Part shown: piece by piece, positions 24,850 through 33,310 of the stretch
Position numbering within the stretch: position 1 is the first letter of the stretch
How the letters are laid out: the number at the start of each line of letters is the position of its first letter
Source: Aminithiophilus ramosus
GTDB lineage: Bacteria; Synergistota; Synergistia; Synergistales; Aminithiophilaceae
Direction: 5' to 3'
Assembly: GCF_018069705.1 (NCBI RefSeq)
Contig: NZ_CP072943.1
Span: 2,859,668 to 2,923,667 of the forward strand
DNA: 64,000 bases
Made by a program: the position numbers and the translations under genes
Notes under the pieces: generated by a model
Told to the model about the DNA's origin: nothing
What the model saw: the letters and a program-made list of their open reading frames with translations, nothing else
Database searches by the model: none

Positions 24850-26388
24850 TCAGGCCCCGCCGCTTCGGGAAAGGACGCGCAGAAGGGCCTCGCCGGGAGA
24901 GAGGAAGCGGAGGGAGAGGGCTTCGATCCTTTCGGCTATGGCTTCCAGCAGTTGGGCCGCCCGGGCGAGTCGGTCGTCGAGGGGGGCCAGGCGAAGGAGC
25001 AGAGGGGTCAGGGCCTCGTCCAGCCGGGCCGTGGAGAGGTAGAAGCCGCCGTAGCCGTCGGGATCGAGAGGCTCCCGGAAGGGGCCCGTCTCCTCGACCG
25101 GAAGGGGCAGGCCGGCCGGATCGAGAATCCCCAGGAGGAGTCGTTTCGGGTCGGCGGCGACGGTGACGTCGGCAAAGGCCTGGAGCGTCGCAGCCCGCGA
25201 CCAGCCTTCGGCCGTCACGTCACCGAAGGGGATGGGCTGGGGGAGGGAGAGGACTCTTTCGAGAAGCGTCTCGGCCAGATCGGGCCGGGAGGGATGCAGG
25301 AGGAGGTAGAGCCCCGGAGTCTCGCCCAGAGGCGAGTGGGCCCTTCCGCCGACGACGGCGACGACGGGCCCGGCGAAAAGGGATTCCCTCTCCTCGCGAG
25401 TCAGGTGGAAGAGTCCGTCGAGGAAGGAGGCGATTTCGTCCGCCCCGGCCTCCTCCCCGGCACGGGAAAGGAGGTCCGCGACGCCTCCGAAATCGACGTT
25501 CCGCAGGCGGCCGGCCGCGACGACCAGGGGAGAGCCGCCGCCGACGAGGGGCGATATCTCCCCGAGAGGGAGCGAGCCCCCTCTCTCGGCCTCCGTGGCC
25601 AGCAGATCCCAGGCGTTGGTCTTCAGCCGGACGAGGCCGTCGCCTCCCTGTCGATCGAAGGCGACCGAAAGGAGAAGGCGGCTCCCCTCGGGCAGAGACC
25701 GCGAGGCGAAGAGCGGCTCGGCCTCGACGAGGGCCGAAGACAGGGAGAGGGCGATGTCGACGAGCCCCGCCGGGGGCGCGTCGACAGGATGGCGACACGC
25801 CTCATCGCCGGCGGCCTCGACCATGGCCGCCAGGACCTCGGGGGTGGAGGCCGCCAGGAGGAGGGCCCTGCCGCGATCCTCCCAGAGGGCGAAGTAGGTG
25901 GCCAGAAGACGTTTCTCGTCCTTCAGGACGCCCAGGGGGCTGACGTGGGGCAGATCGAGCGCAAAGGGCTCCAGGGCCAGGCCGGAGTGGGCCGCCGCCG
26001 CCTGAAGGAGCAGGCCCCTGACGAGAGGTTCGGGCTCGCGGGAGGTCACGGCATAGGCCCCCTCGAGACGGGCCGTCCCGTCGCCGGAGAGGGCGAGGCG
26101 GACGGCGAAGGGCCCCAGGTGGGACAGGACGTCGCCGAACTTGAGGACCAGAAGGCCCGGAAGAGGATCGTCTCCCTCGAGTCCTCCGGCGAGGGCCTCC
26201 AGCGCGGGAGAGGCCCAGGCGCCGAGGGCCGCTCCGTCGGGAGAGCGCAAAGAGACCTCCAGATCGCCCGAGAGGGCCCGGGTCATGAAGAGGGCGGGGT
26301 CCGGCGGCCCCTCCCGAAGACGCTGGTGAATCAGGAGCCCGACGAGAAGGGCGGCGACGGCCGCCAGCATCAGCACGGCTTTTTTCAT
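24850..26388 (-). CDS. unknown membrane-anchored extracytoplasmic protein
   Basis: 512 residues. An N-terminal helix (about 3-20, after MKK) serves as signal anchor; there is no lipobox cysteine. The rest is a soluble, leucine-rich mixed alpha/beta sequence without cysteine pairs or a motif I know. It resembles in overall design large anchored proteins such as DUF3352, but that is only an impression. It lies between the patB and biotin genes on the same strand with gaps on both sides. The start at 26388 is chosen because the lysine-rich signal follows it, and GGGAGG is about 13 bases upstream. Confidence 0.6.
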   Translation of the reverse strand: MKKAVLMLAAVAALLVGLLIHQRLREGPPDPALFMTRALSGDLEVSLRSPDGAALGAWASPALEALAGGLEGDDPLPGLLVLKFGDVLSHLGPFAVRLALSGDGTARLEGAYAVTSREPEPLVRGLLLQAAAAHSGLALEPFALDLPHVSPLGVLKDEKRLLATYFALWEDRGRALLLAASTPEVLAAMVEAAGDEACRHPVDAPPAGLVDIALSLSSALVEAEPLFASRSLPEGSRLLLSVAFDRQGGDGLVRLKTNAWDLLATEAERGGSLPLGEISPLVGGGSPLVVAAGRLRNVDFGGVADLLSRAGEEAGADEIASFLDGLFHLTREERESLFAGPVVAVVGGRAHSPLGETPGLYLLLHPSRPDLAETLLERVLSLPQPIPFGDVTAEGWSRAATLQAFADVTVAADPKRLLLGILDPAGLPLPVEETGPFREPLDPDGYGGFYLSTARLDEALTPLLLRLAPLDDRLARAAQLLEAIAERIEALSLRFLSPGEALLRVLSRSGGA

Positions 26389-26579
26389 CTTGTGAGACAG
26401 GCCTCCCTGCGGAAATGATGGCGCTCCCACTAAAGCACAGTCGCCCTCTCCGGGCAAGACGGGAAGAGACGACGTGACGTCATCGGACAGGGCGTCGTTT
26501 CGGGAGGAGACCCAACACCTCACCTTCCCTTCCCTTCCGGACCAGTCTACACCGCTCCTTTCGGCCCCTCAAGATTCCC

Positions 26580-27920
26580 TCAGGCCAGGACGTCTCCCAG
26601 GGCTCCTCGGGCGCCGTCGACCATGAAAAGAATCTCCTCTTCGGAAATGACATAGGGCGGCATGAAGTAGAGGACGTCGCCGAGAGGACGGAGCAGAACG
26701 CCCCTTTCAAGGGCCCTGCGGTAGACGGCATGGCCCATGCGGCGCGACCTGTCGAAGGGCCTCTTTTCCGGCCCTTCGACGAGCTCGACGGCCGTCACCA
26801 TGCCGAGACGGCGGACCTCCCCCACATGACGGTGTCCCTCGAAACGGCTCCGGACAGCCTCTTCGAGGAAGGCTCCCCTGACGGCGTTGGCCTCCAGAAC
26901 CCCCTCGCCGAAGAGATCGAGGGTCCTGCAGGCCAGGGCACAGGCCAGGGCATTGCCCGTGTAGCTGTGGCTGTGGAGAAAGGCCTTCCCCTCGCCGTAG
27001 TCGCCGTAGAAGGCGCCATAGACGTCCTCCGTCGTCACCGTCAGGGAGAGGGGGAGATAGCCCCCGGTGATCCCCTTGGAGACGAGGAGGAAATCGGGCG
27101 AGACCGAGGCCTGCTCGCAGGCGAAAAGGGTGCCCGATCGGCCCATGCCGACGGCGATCTCGTCGGCGATGAGATGGACTCTGGCCTCGTCGCAGGCCCT
27201 CCGGAGACGGGAGAGATAGGTCGGCGGATACATCTTCATCCCCGCCGCCCCCTGAAGAAGAGGCTCGACGATGACGGCGCAGATCTCCCGGCCCCTTTCG
27301 GCGAGACAGGCCTCCATGGCCGAAAAGCAGGGGGCGTCGCAGCCCTGTCGCTCCCTGCCGAAGGGACAGCGGAAGCAGTCCGGCGACGGGACCTTGACCG
27401 TCTCCATCAGAAGGGGGCGGAAGACCTCGCCGTAGAGGCCGATCCCCCCCACGGCCAGGGCGCCGAGGGTCTCGCCGTGGTAGCCGTCGGAGAAGGAGAG
27501 AAAGAGACGGCGCCCGTCGCCGCGAAGGCGATGGTACTGAAAGCTCATCTTGAGGGCCACCTCGACGGCGGCCGATCCGTTATCGGCGAAAAAGACCCGG
27601 CTCAGCCCCGGCGGGGCCAGGGCGACGAGGCGTTCGGCCAGTTCGATGGCCCCTTCGTGGCTGAAGTCGCTGAAGATGCAGTGAGCCACCTTCTCCGCCT
27701 GACGGCGGAGGGCCTCGTTGAGGTCCTCGTTGCCGTGGCCGAAGAGGTTGACCCACCAGGAGGAGACGGCGTCGAGACAGCGCCTCCCCTCGACGTCGTA
27801 GAGCCAGACGCCCCGGCCGCAGTCGACGATGAAGGGCGGATGGGCCTCGTAGTCTTTCATCTGAGAACAGGGGTGCCAGATGCGGGCCCGATCGCGGCGC
27901 TGAAGGTCGTGGACGCTCAC
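26580..27920 (-). CDS. bioA: adenosylmethionine-8-amino-7-oxononanoate aminotransferase
   Basis: 446 residues. BioA transfers the amino group of S-adenosylmethionine to 7-keto-8-aminopelargonate in biotin synthesis. Signatures are IWHPCSQMKDYE near the start, SWWVNLFGHGN, the PLP-pocket GYHGETLGALAVGG, ADEIAVGMGRSG, and the PLP lysine K282 in VSKGITGGYLP. The GTG at 27920 has AAAGGAG 9 bases upstream and overlaps the bioD stop by 4 bases. It is the last gene of bioYBDA; no bioF, bioC or bioH is seen here. Confidence 0.95.
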   Translation of the reverse strand: MSVHDLQRRDRARIWHPCSQMKDYEAHPPFIVDCGRGVWLYDVEGRRCLDAVSSWWVNLFGHGNEDLNEALRRQAEKVAHCIFSDFSHEGAIELAERLVALAPPGLSRVFFADNGSAAVEVALKMSFQYHRLRGDGRRLFLSFSDGYHGETLGALAVGGIGLYGEVFRPLLMETVKVPSPDCFRCPFGRERQGCDAPCFSAMEACLAERGREICAVIVEPLLQGAAGMKMYPPTYLSRLRRACDEARVHLIADEIAVGMGRSGTLFACEQASVSPDFLLVSKGITGGYLPLSLTVTTEDVYGAFYGDYGEGKAFLHSHSYTGNALACALACRTLDLFGEGVLEANAVRGAFLEEAVRSRFEGHRHVGEVRRLGMVTAVELVEGPEKRPFDRSRRMGHAVYRRALERGVLLRPLGDVLYFMPPYVISEEEILFMVDGARGALGDVLA

Positions 27921-28633
27921 GGCTGAAAACTCCTTTCGGACGGACGGCGTCCCAGGCCGAACCACTCGCGGAGCCTGGACGGAAAAAGGACGGCCTCGAC
28001 GGCGTCGAAGAAGGCTCCCGACGTCGTCCCCTCTTCGACGTGGGGAACGGGGCCCAAGGTCTCAAGGGCCGTGAGTCGGCCGATCTGGAGGACGTTGTCG
28101 GCCTCGCAGAGTTCCCCCCTGCCGCCGTTGAGGACGACGGCCTTCAGGGTCAGTCCCTGCGCGGCGGCGAACTGGGCCGAAAGAAGGGTCTCGTTGATCG
28201 TCCCCAGACCGGCCCGTCCGACGAGGATCGCCTCAAGGCCGAGGCGGAGGGGGATGTGGACGACGAGAGATCCCCCCTCGTCGAGGGGAACGGCCAGGCC
28301 TCCCGCTCCCTCGACGACGAGAAGGTCGTGGCGCCTCAGGAGCTCCCTCCAGGCCCTCTCGACGCCGTCCCACAGGAAGGCCCTTCCTTCGAGACGGGCC
28401 GCCAGATGGGGCGAGAGGGGAGGGCCGAAGAGAAAGGGGCACATGAGCTCGACGGCGTCGTCGAGGCCCGTAGCGGCCCGGACGACCTCCACGTCGGGAG
28501 CGATTCTTCCCGTCCCGACGGGCTTGAACCACCCGGCGTCGACGCCTCGACGGCGCAGGGCCACGACGAGGGCCGCCGAGAGGGCCGTCTTGCCCACATC
28601 CGTCGCCGTTCCCGCCACGAAAAGGGACTTCAC
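27917..28633 (-). CDS. bioD: dethiobiotin synthetase
   Basis: 238 residues. BioD closes the ureido ring of dethiobiotin using ATP and CO2. The ATP-binding loop is GTATDVGKT (8-16), the family signature VVEGAGGLAVPLD follows near residue 103, and PVGTG is near residue 39. The GTG start overlaps the bioB stop by 4 bases (GTGA), and its own stop overlaps bioA the same way, so the operon is tightly coupled. Confidence 0.95.
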   Translation of the reverse strand: MKSLFVAGTATDVGKTALSAALVVALRRRGVDAGWFKPVGTGRIAPDVEVVRAATGLDDAVELMCPFLFGPPLSPHLAARLEGRAFLWDGVERAWRELLRRHDLLVVEGAGGLAVPLDEGGSLVVHIPLRLGLEAILVGRAGLGTINETLLSAQFAAAQGLTLKAVVLNGGRGELCEADNVLQIGRLTALETLGPVPHVEEGTTSGAFFDAVEAVLFPSRLREWFGLGRRPSERSFQP

Positions 28634-29592
28634 GGTGCCGCCTCCAGCCCCAGAGAGACCAGAAGGGCCCTGTCCTTCGCCACGTCGCTTCCCGTCGTCG
28701 TCAGATAGTCGCCCGTCAGAAGGCCGTCGACGGGCCCCTTCAGCGCCGCAGCCAGAGCGTCGCCCAGGGCCGATCGTCCTCCGGCGAGACGCAGACGGCT
28801 CCGGGGAAGCAGAAAGCGCCAGAGGGCGCAGAGGCGGAGAACGGCGTCGGCCTCCGGCCGGGACCGTCCGGCCAGAGGCGTTCCGGCCAGGGGGTGCAGA
28901 AGATTGACGGGAACCGACTCGGGCCCGATCTCGGCGAGTGCCAGGCCGAGATCGAGGCGATCGGCGTCGCTCTCGCCGAGGCCGATGATCCCTCCCGAAC
29001 AGAGGGATAGCCCCCCCTGGCGGGCGGCGCGCAGCGTCCTCACCTTCTCCCGGAAGGAATGGGAGCCGCAGAGGGAGGGAAAAAAGGACTCCGACGTCTC
29101 GAGATTGCAGTGGTAGCGAGAAAGACCGGCCGCCTTGAGGCGTCGGGCCTCCTCGACGTCGATGAGGCCGAAGGAGGCGCAGAGGGAAAGGCCCGTCGCC
29201 TTCCCGAGGCGGGCGATGAGATCGAGCCATCGGTCCAGATCCCCGCCGGGCGATCTTCCCGAGGCGACGAGGGAAAAGCGCCTCACGCCCGAGGCCTCGA
29301 TGGCCCGGGCCCGATCGACGAGGGCCTCGTCGGAAAGGGACGACGGATCCAGGAAAGCCACGCTCCGCGACGACTGGGCGCAGAAGAGGCAATCCTCGCT
29401 GCAGCGGGCCGTCCTGACGGAATGGATGGCGCACAAGGAGACGCCCCGGCGGCCGAAGCGGCGGCGCACCTCGGCGGCCCCGGCCAGGAGAGCCTCCGTC
29501 GAGGGGCTTTCATAGAGAAAAAGGGCCTCCTCCCGAGAGAGGGAGAGCCCCGCCTCGAGACGGTCGAGGGCGTCGCCGACGGAGGTGATCAC
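28630..29592 (-). CDS. bioB: biotin synthase
   Basis: 320 residues. BioB is a radical-SAM enzyme that inserts sulfur into dethiobiotin. The 4Fe-4S cysteines are C64, C68 and C71 in CSEDCLFC. The residues for the sacrificial 2Fe-2S cluster are seen in the LCASFG, YHCNLETS and LAGGR segments. The start is GTG at 29592 within the bioY stop (GTGA); it has no clear ribosome site of its own, so it depends on bioY translation. Confidence 0.95.
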   Translation of the reverse strand: MITSVGDALDRLEAGLSLSREEALFLYESPSTEALLAGAAEVRRRFGRRGVSLCAIHSVRTARCSEDCLFCAQSSRSVAFLDPSSLSDEALVDRARAIEASGVRRFSLVASGRSPGGDLDRWLDLIARLGKATGLSLCASFGLIDVEEARRLKAAGLSRYHCNLETSESFFPSLCGSHSFREKVRTLRAARQGGLSLCSGGIIGLGESDADRLDLGLALAEIGPESVPVNLLHPLAGTPLAGRSRPEADAVLRLCALWRFLLPRSRLRLAGGRSALGDALAAALKGPVDGLLTGDYLTTTGSDVAKDRALLVSLGLEAAP

Positions 29593-30146
29593 GAGGAAAG
29601 GGCCCGGGTCCGCAGAAGGGGGACGAGACGGCGCGAGACGGCGGCGACGAGGCCGCAGAGGAGCAGATCGCCGCCGACGCAGAGCAGAAAGCCGTAGGTC
29701 AGGGCCCACAGAAGGCCCCGGGGGTCGTCGAGCCAGAAGCGGTAGACGGCCCAGAGCCAGGAGACGCCCCAGAGATAGACGACGGCCAGGCCGGCCAGAG
29801 CGGCGCCGAAGGCCCCGGAGAGACGCGCCCCCCACCGTCGGGAGAGGAGGCTCGTCAGAGGGGCGCAAAGACAGAAACCGACGAGATAGCCGAAGGTGGG
29901 CTGAAACACGTAGGCCGGACCGCCTCCTCCCGAAAAGAGGGGAAGGCCGGCCAGGCCCAGGGCCACGTAGAGGATCTGAGAGCGGAAGGCCCACCTGGGA
30001 GGAAGAAGAAAACCTGCCAGGGCACAGAAAAAAAACTGGAGCGTGAAGGGAACGAAGGGAAGGGGCACGCGAATGAAAGCGCCCACGGCCGTCAGGGCGG
30101 CGAAAAGGGCCGCCGCCACGGCGTGGCGCCGATCGGAAAGGACCAC
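29589..30146 (-). CDS. bioY: biotin transporter BioY
   Basis: 185 residues, six membrane segments, the substrate-binding S component of biotin ECF transporters. The VPLPFVPFTLQFFF segment (about 27-40) and the GGGGPAYVFQPTFGYLVGF region match BioY. ECF ATPase and EcfT genes are not present here. The GTG start is the first of bioYBDA, so biotin uptake and synthesis are regulated together. Confidence 0.93.
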   Translation of the reverse strand: MVLSDRRHAVAAALFAALTAVGAFIRVPLPFVPFTLQFFFCALAGFLLPPRWAFRSQILYVALGLAGLPLFSGGGGPAYVFQPTFGYLVGFCLCAPLTSLLSRRWGARLSGAFGAALAGLAVVYLWGVSWLWAVYRFWLDDPRGLLWALTYGFLLCVGGDLLLCGLVAAVSRRLVPLLRTRALSS

Positions 30147-30202
30147 GGAAAAACCCCGCTTTCCTCAAGGGATTCGGAACCCGCCCTGCAGGAGCGGGCT
30201 CC

Positions 30203-30254
30203 AAAATAACCGCCCCGGCCCCTCGTGTCAAGTATAAAATAAATAGGTTGACAC
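30203..30254 (-). promoter_or_regulatory. bioY promoter with overlapping inverted-repeat operator
   Basis: Minus-strand -35 TTGACA (30226-30231), 17-base spacer, -10 TATTTT (30203-30208). A 7-bp inverted repeat (GTGTCAA 30225-30231 and TTGACAC 30248-30254, 16 bases apart) includes the -35 box. Its layout resembles BirA operators, which are two TGT-AAC type arms about 16 bases apart. A biotin repressor such as BirA is a good guess but not proven. Confidence 0.65.
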
Positions 30255-30264
30255 TAGGGAAAAG

Positions 30265-30300
30265 AAAAACCGCCGCCCCCGAAGGGGCGACGGTCGGCCA
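30265..30300 (-). terminator. rho-independent terminator of hsp20
   Basis: On the minus strand a GC-rich hairpin (CCGTCGCCCC, TTC loop, GGGGGCGGCGG) runs straight into TTTTTCTTTT. It ends the hsp20 transcript just before the bioY promoter. Confidence 0.9.
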
Positions 30301-30344
30301 AAGGAGAGGAAGGAAGGGAGACGCCTCGACGTCCCCCGAAGGGC

Positions 30345-30776
30345 TCAGCCCTTGAGCTGAAGGAGACGACCCTCCTCCTTGGCCTTCTTGGGAAGGCGGA
30401 GGGAGACGACGCCGTTCTCGAACTTCGCCTCGGCGCGATCGGCATCGACCTCGGTGGGAAGGCTCAGGCTGTAGTTGACCTCGCTGCGGCGGCGGCAGCA
30501 GTGATAGGTCCGTCCCTCCTTCTCGCCCTGGGGCTCCTCGGACTGGCTCTTCCCCTTCAGGACGAGGTGGTCGGGGAAAAGACGGATCTCCACATCTTCG
30601 GGGGCGAGGCCGGGCGCGTCGACTTTGACGAAAAGATCGTCGCCCTCCTCGTAGATTTCAATGGGGAGATCCCGTCCGGCGGCGGAGTAGAGATTGCCGA
30701 AGCTCCGGAAGAAATCGTCGACCTCGGGGAAGACGGAAAGGGCACTGGGCCTGGACCAGCGGACTAAACTTCTCAT
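30345..30776 (-). CDS. small heat-shock protein (Hsp20 / alpha-crystallin)
   Basis: 143 residues. After an N-terminal arm the alpha-crystallin domain covers about 38-130, with VDAPGLAPEDVEIRL and the closing motif FENGVVSLRLPKK (about 119-131). These chaperones hold unfolding proteins in oligomers. The segment HCCRRRSEVNYSLSLP carries two adjacent cysteines where the typical form has a single aromatic residue. AAGGAGG precedes the ATG. No CIRCE heat-shock site is seen. Confidence 0.93.
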   Translation of the reverse strand: MRSLVRWSRPSALSVFPEVDDFFRSFGNLYSAAGRDLPIEIYEEGDDLFVKVDAPGLAPEDVEIRLFPDHLVLKGKSQSEEPQGEKEGRTYHCCRRRSEVNYSLSLPTEVDADRAEAKFENGVVSLRLPKKAKEEGRLLQLKG

Positions 30777-30816
30777 GACTCATACCTCCTTGACGGGGTG
30801 ATTTCGAACTAGATCA

Positions 30817-30846
30817 AGGATAGTCAAAAGATCAGCTTTAGTCAAA
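30817..30846 (-). promoter_or_regulatory. hsp20 promoter with 8-bp direct repeats
   Basis: Minus-strand TTGACT (30840-30845), 17-base spacer, TATCCT (30817-30822). On the plus strand TAGTCAAA occurs twice (30821-30828 and 30839-30846), 18 bases apart, one copy on each promoter box. The repeats could be a regulator site or chance. Confidence 0.55.
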
Positions 30847-30952
30847 CATCAAAAAAGAGCCGGAATCGCCCCTCGTCGCGACAGGGAGAAATTATCGCCG
30901 GTTTTGGTCGGCTATCTCCTTTTTCCTCTCTTTTTCGCCTCTTTTACTCCCC

Positions 30953-32185
30953 CTAGCCTGCGCCTATCCGGAAGGCATCGAAAAGGGTCGAGAAGGAGAA
31001 GTTCCCCACGGTCAGGTTGCGGTGCGTCCCCGCCTCGTCCGTGTTGGCCATGCCCTGGCGGAGGGCGGGAGAGGTGATGCCCGTGCGGATGGAAAAGGAG
31101 GCCTCGATGTAGGCCGCCAGTTTGTCGCAGGATTTGAGGATCTTCCCGTCCAGGGGGAGCGAGCCCTCCCGTCGGGAGAGATGCTCCAGCTCGTCGAAGG
31201 AGAGCCCGCGCCGCTCTTCGCCCGAGGCGAAACGGATCTTGTTCTCGAACTCGTCTTCGGTGAAAAAGCGCAGCTCCTCCTGCCAGTGGAGGGGCAGAAG
31301 GGGGTAGATCCGCTCCTCCATGGCCTGACGCTCATACTTTTTGACGAGCTCGTCGAGGCCTTCGATGGAGTTCTTCACCGGTGAGATGATGTCCCGCGTC
31401 AGCACCTCGGGCAGGTCATGGAAAAGGCCGCCCAGAAAGCCTCCGACTCGCCTTCGCGGCGAGGCGTCGATTTCGAGGGCCACAAGGTGGAAGAGGATGG
31501 CGACGAAGAGAAGGTGTTCGAGGACGGAGGTCTGGGGGATGCGGGGCGTCTGGGCCCAGCGTTTCTGGAAGCGGAGCTGGCCGACGAGGTCGACGAATTC
31601 GTAAACGCCTCTGTTCCTTCCGGCCAGGCCCCTCTGGAGAAGCATCTCCTCCACGGCCGCCAGGTCGCGGTGCTCGTTGATCTGCGACTCGATCTCCTCC
31701 CGCGTCTTCTCGATGCCCGATAGGGGACGGCTCAGGTCGTAGACGAGATCGAACTCCCACTGGGTGGCCATGTAGTGGGCTCCCTTGAGAAGGGCCTTTT
31801 CCCTGCGCCACCCGTCGGGATCGAGGAGATAGCGCCGGAATCGGCCGAAGAAGTTTCCGGCCAGCCCCGACAGATCGCCTTCGAGCTGGTCGAGGACCCA
31901 GAGGTTCACCCTCTCGCCCTGTTCGGCCATCATGCGGTGAAAGACGGGAGGCTTGATGTCGGTGAGGACGATGCGGTGGAGAAGCTCGAAGATCCCCCCC
32001 TCCAGCAGGGCCTCTCGGTCGACGGGACGCCCCCGGTCCTCTTCCGTGCGGGCGATGACGTAGGCGATGATCATTTTGTGGGCCTGTTTGGCCATCTCGG
32101 TGAACTGGATGGGACGGGGATGGTCGTTCCACCGTTCGATGGTGGAGGCCGAGAAAATCCTTTCGACGAGGGAGGGAGCGATCAC
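30953..32185 (-). CDS. HD-domain phosphohydrolase (YfbR-like)
   Basis: 410 residues. The HD motif is seen as EHLLFVAILFHL followed by LFHDLPEVLTRDIISPVK (split here for length; about 222-270). The HDLPE...T-x-D-I-x-x-P-V-K pattern is that of YfbR-type 5'-deoxynucleotidases. The N-terminal half is not recognisable but is helical. HD enzymes of this class use divalent metal to remove phosphate from nucleotides. The GTG at 32185 has AAAGGAGGT 7 bases upstream. The length, about twice YfbR, points to an added domain. Confidence 0.75.
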   Translation of the reverse strand: MIAPSLVERIFSASTIERWNDHPRPIQFTEMAKQAHKMIIAYVIARTEEDRGRPVDREALLEGGIFELLHRIVLTDIKPPVFHRMMAEQGERVNLWVLDQLEGDLSGLAGNFFGRFRRYLLDPDGWRREKALLKGAHYMATQWEFDLVYDLSRPLSGIEKTREEIESQINEHRDLAAVEEMLLQRGLAGRNRGVYEFVDLVGQLRFQKRWAQTPRIPQTSVLEHLLFVAILFHLVALEIDASPRRRVGGFLGGLFHDLPEVLTRDIISPVKNSIEGLDELVKKYERQAMEERIYPLLPLHWQEELRFFTEDEFENKIRFASGEERRGLSFDELEHLSRREGSLPLDGKILKSCDKLAAYIEASFSIRTGITSPALRQGMANTDEAGTHRNLTVGNFSFSTLFDAFRIGAG

Positions 32186-32254
32186 CGCGGGTACCTCCTT
32201 TGTGCCTTTTCCCCCATAAGGGCCCGGAGCCGCGCCGCTGGGCGGAACCCTCTC

Positions 32255-33022
32255 TCAGGGAACGGGCCTTTCCGCGACGATCAGGAAGCGATGGAAGAGA
32301 AAATCCGCATATCCCCTTTCCTCCATCTCCTCGTTCAAGAGGCAAAGACGTCTGAAATAGCGGTCGACGGAAAAGTCCCCGATCTGCCAGGGAATGCATT
32401 TCAGGTAGTAGGCGAGGCTGTAGATGTCGTAGAACCTCATTTTACCGATATATTCATCGCATTTTGAAATTTTGAATCCGGCATCGAGAAGGCTCTCCTT
32501 CGCCTCGAGCAGGCACCAGCCGTAATCGTCGGGCAGCGGCGCGCCGAGCGATGCGTTGATGTCCAGCCCGTTCATGCCGCCGACCTGCTGCGTGACGAAT
32601 CTCGCCGGCTCTCGCGCGACCCTGGCGACTTCCCGGGCGGAAAAGGACTCGTGTCGGTTGATCACCAGGTCGAAAGAGCGGCTCTCGAAGGGAAGGACAT
32701 CGCCATCGGCGATCTCGGCGACCCGGACGTTTTTCCGGCTCAGGCGCTCCCTCGCGATGGGGACGTTGGGGGCATACCCCTCCGTCGCGCAGGCGATCGG
32801 AGGCAGGAGGGGCAGGGAATCGAGGAATTCGCCGCCTCCCGTTCCCATGTCCAGGAGGGCGTCGGCGCACGCCAGGGCCTCCGTAACGATCCGACGGTAA
32901 CTCCAGGGCAGGGGATCTTCGATCACCCTGTCGCGAATGCGGGAGAAATCCCATCCCGAAAAGGGCTGGGCATATTCGGCTTCAAGCGCCGCGTGGAATT
33001 CCCGCTCGGTCACGCCTGCCAT
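32255..33022 (-). CDS. class I SAM-dependent methyltransferase
   Basis: 255 residues. The SAM-binding motif I is LLDMGTGGGEFL (57-68), followed by a Rossmann-type pattern with ARERLSRKNVRVAEIADGDV and LPFESRSFDLVINRHESF (motifs II to IV). The substrate is unknown. The ATG at 33022 has GGAGG 9 bases upstream. It is 69 bases upstream of the HD gene on the same strand and they may be co-transcribed. Codon use seems a little less GC-extreme than its neighbours. Confidence 0.82.
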   Translation of the reverse strand: MAGVTEREFHAALEAEYAQPFSGWDFSRIRDRVIEDPLPWSYRRIVTEALACADALLDMGTGGGEFLDSLPLLPPIACATEGYAPNVPIARERLSRKNVRVAEIADGDVLPFESRSFDLVINRHESFSAREVARVAREPARFVTQQVGGMNGLDINASLGAPLPDDYGWCLLEAKESLLDAGFKISKCDEYIGKMRFYDIYSLAYYLKCIPWQIGDFSVDRYFRRLCLLNEEMEERGYADFLFHRFLIVAERPVP

Positions 33023-33310
33023 CTCCTCTCTTCCTCCGCCGGGACGGTCTCTGGGATGGCCGCACCGCCAGGTGTTCGAGGCCACCGGTACCTGCGGCGT
33101 CTCATGCCGCAATCCTACACAAAACACCGGGACAGGGCAAGGTTCGTCGGCCCCGCCGAGGCCCCACGAAAAGGGGGGAACGGCCCCTTCCCGGTCATCC
33201 GACCGACAGGCGGCCTCGGCTTGCCTCGTGAATCGATCCCTCCTCCGCCCCTTTCCTCGACGCGCGGCAGGCCTTCCTCCCGAAGGCAAGGGCTTGAAAA
33301 AGGGGGCCGC

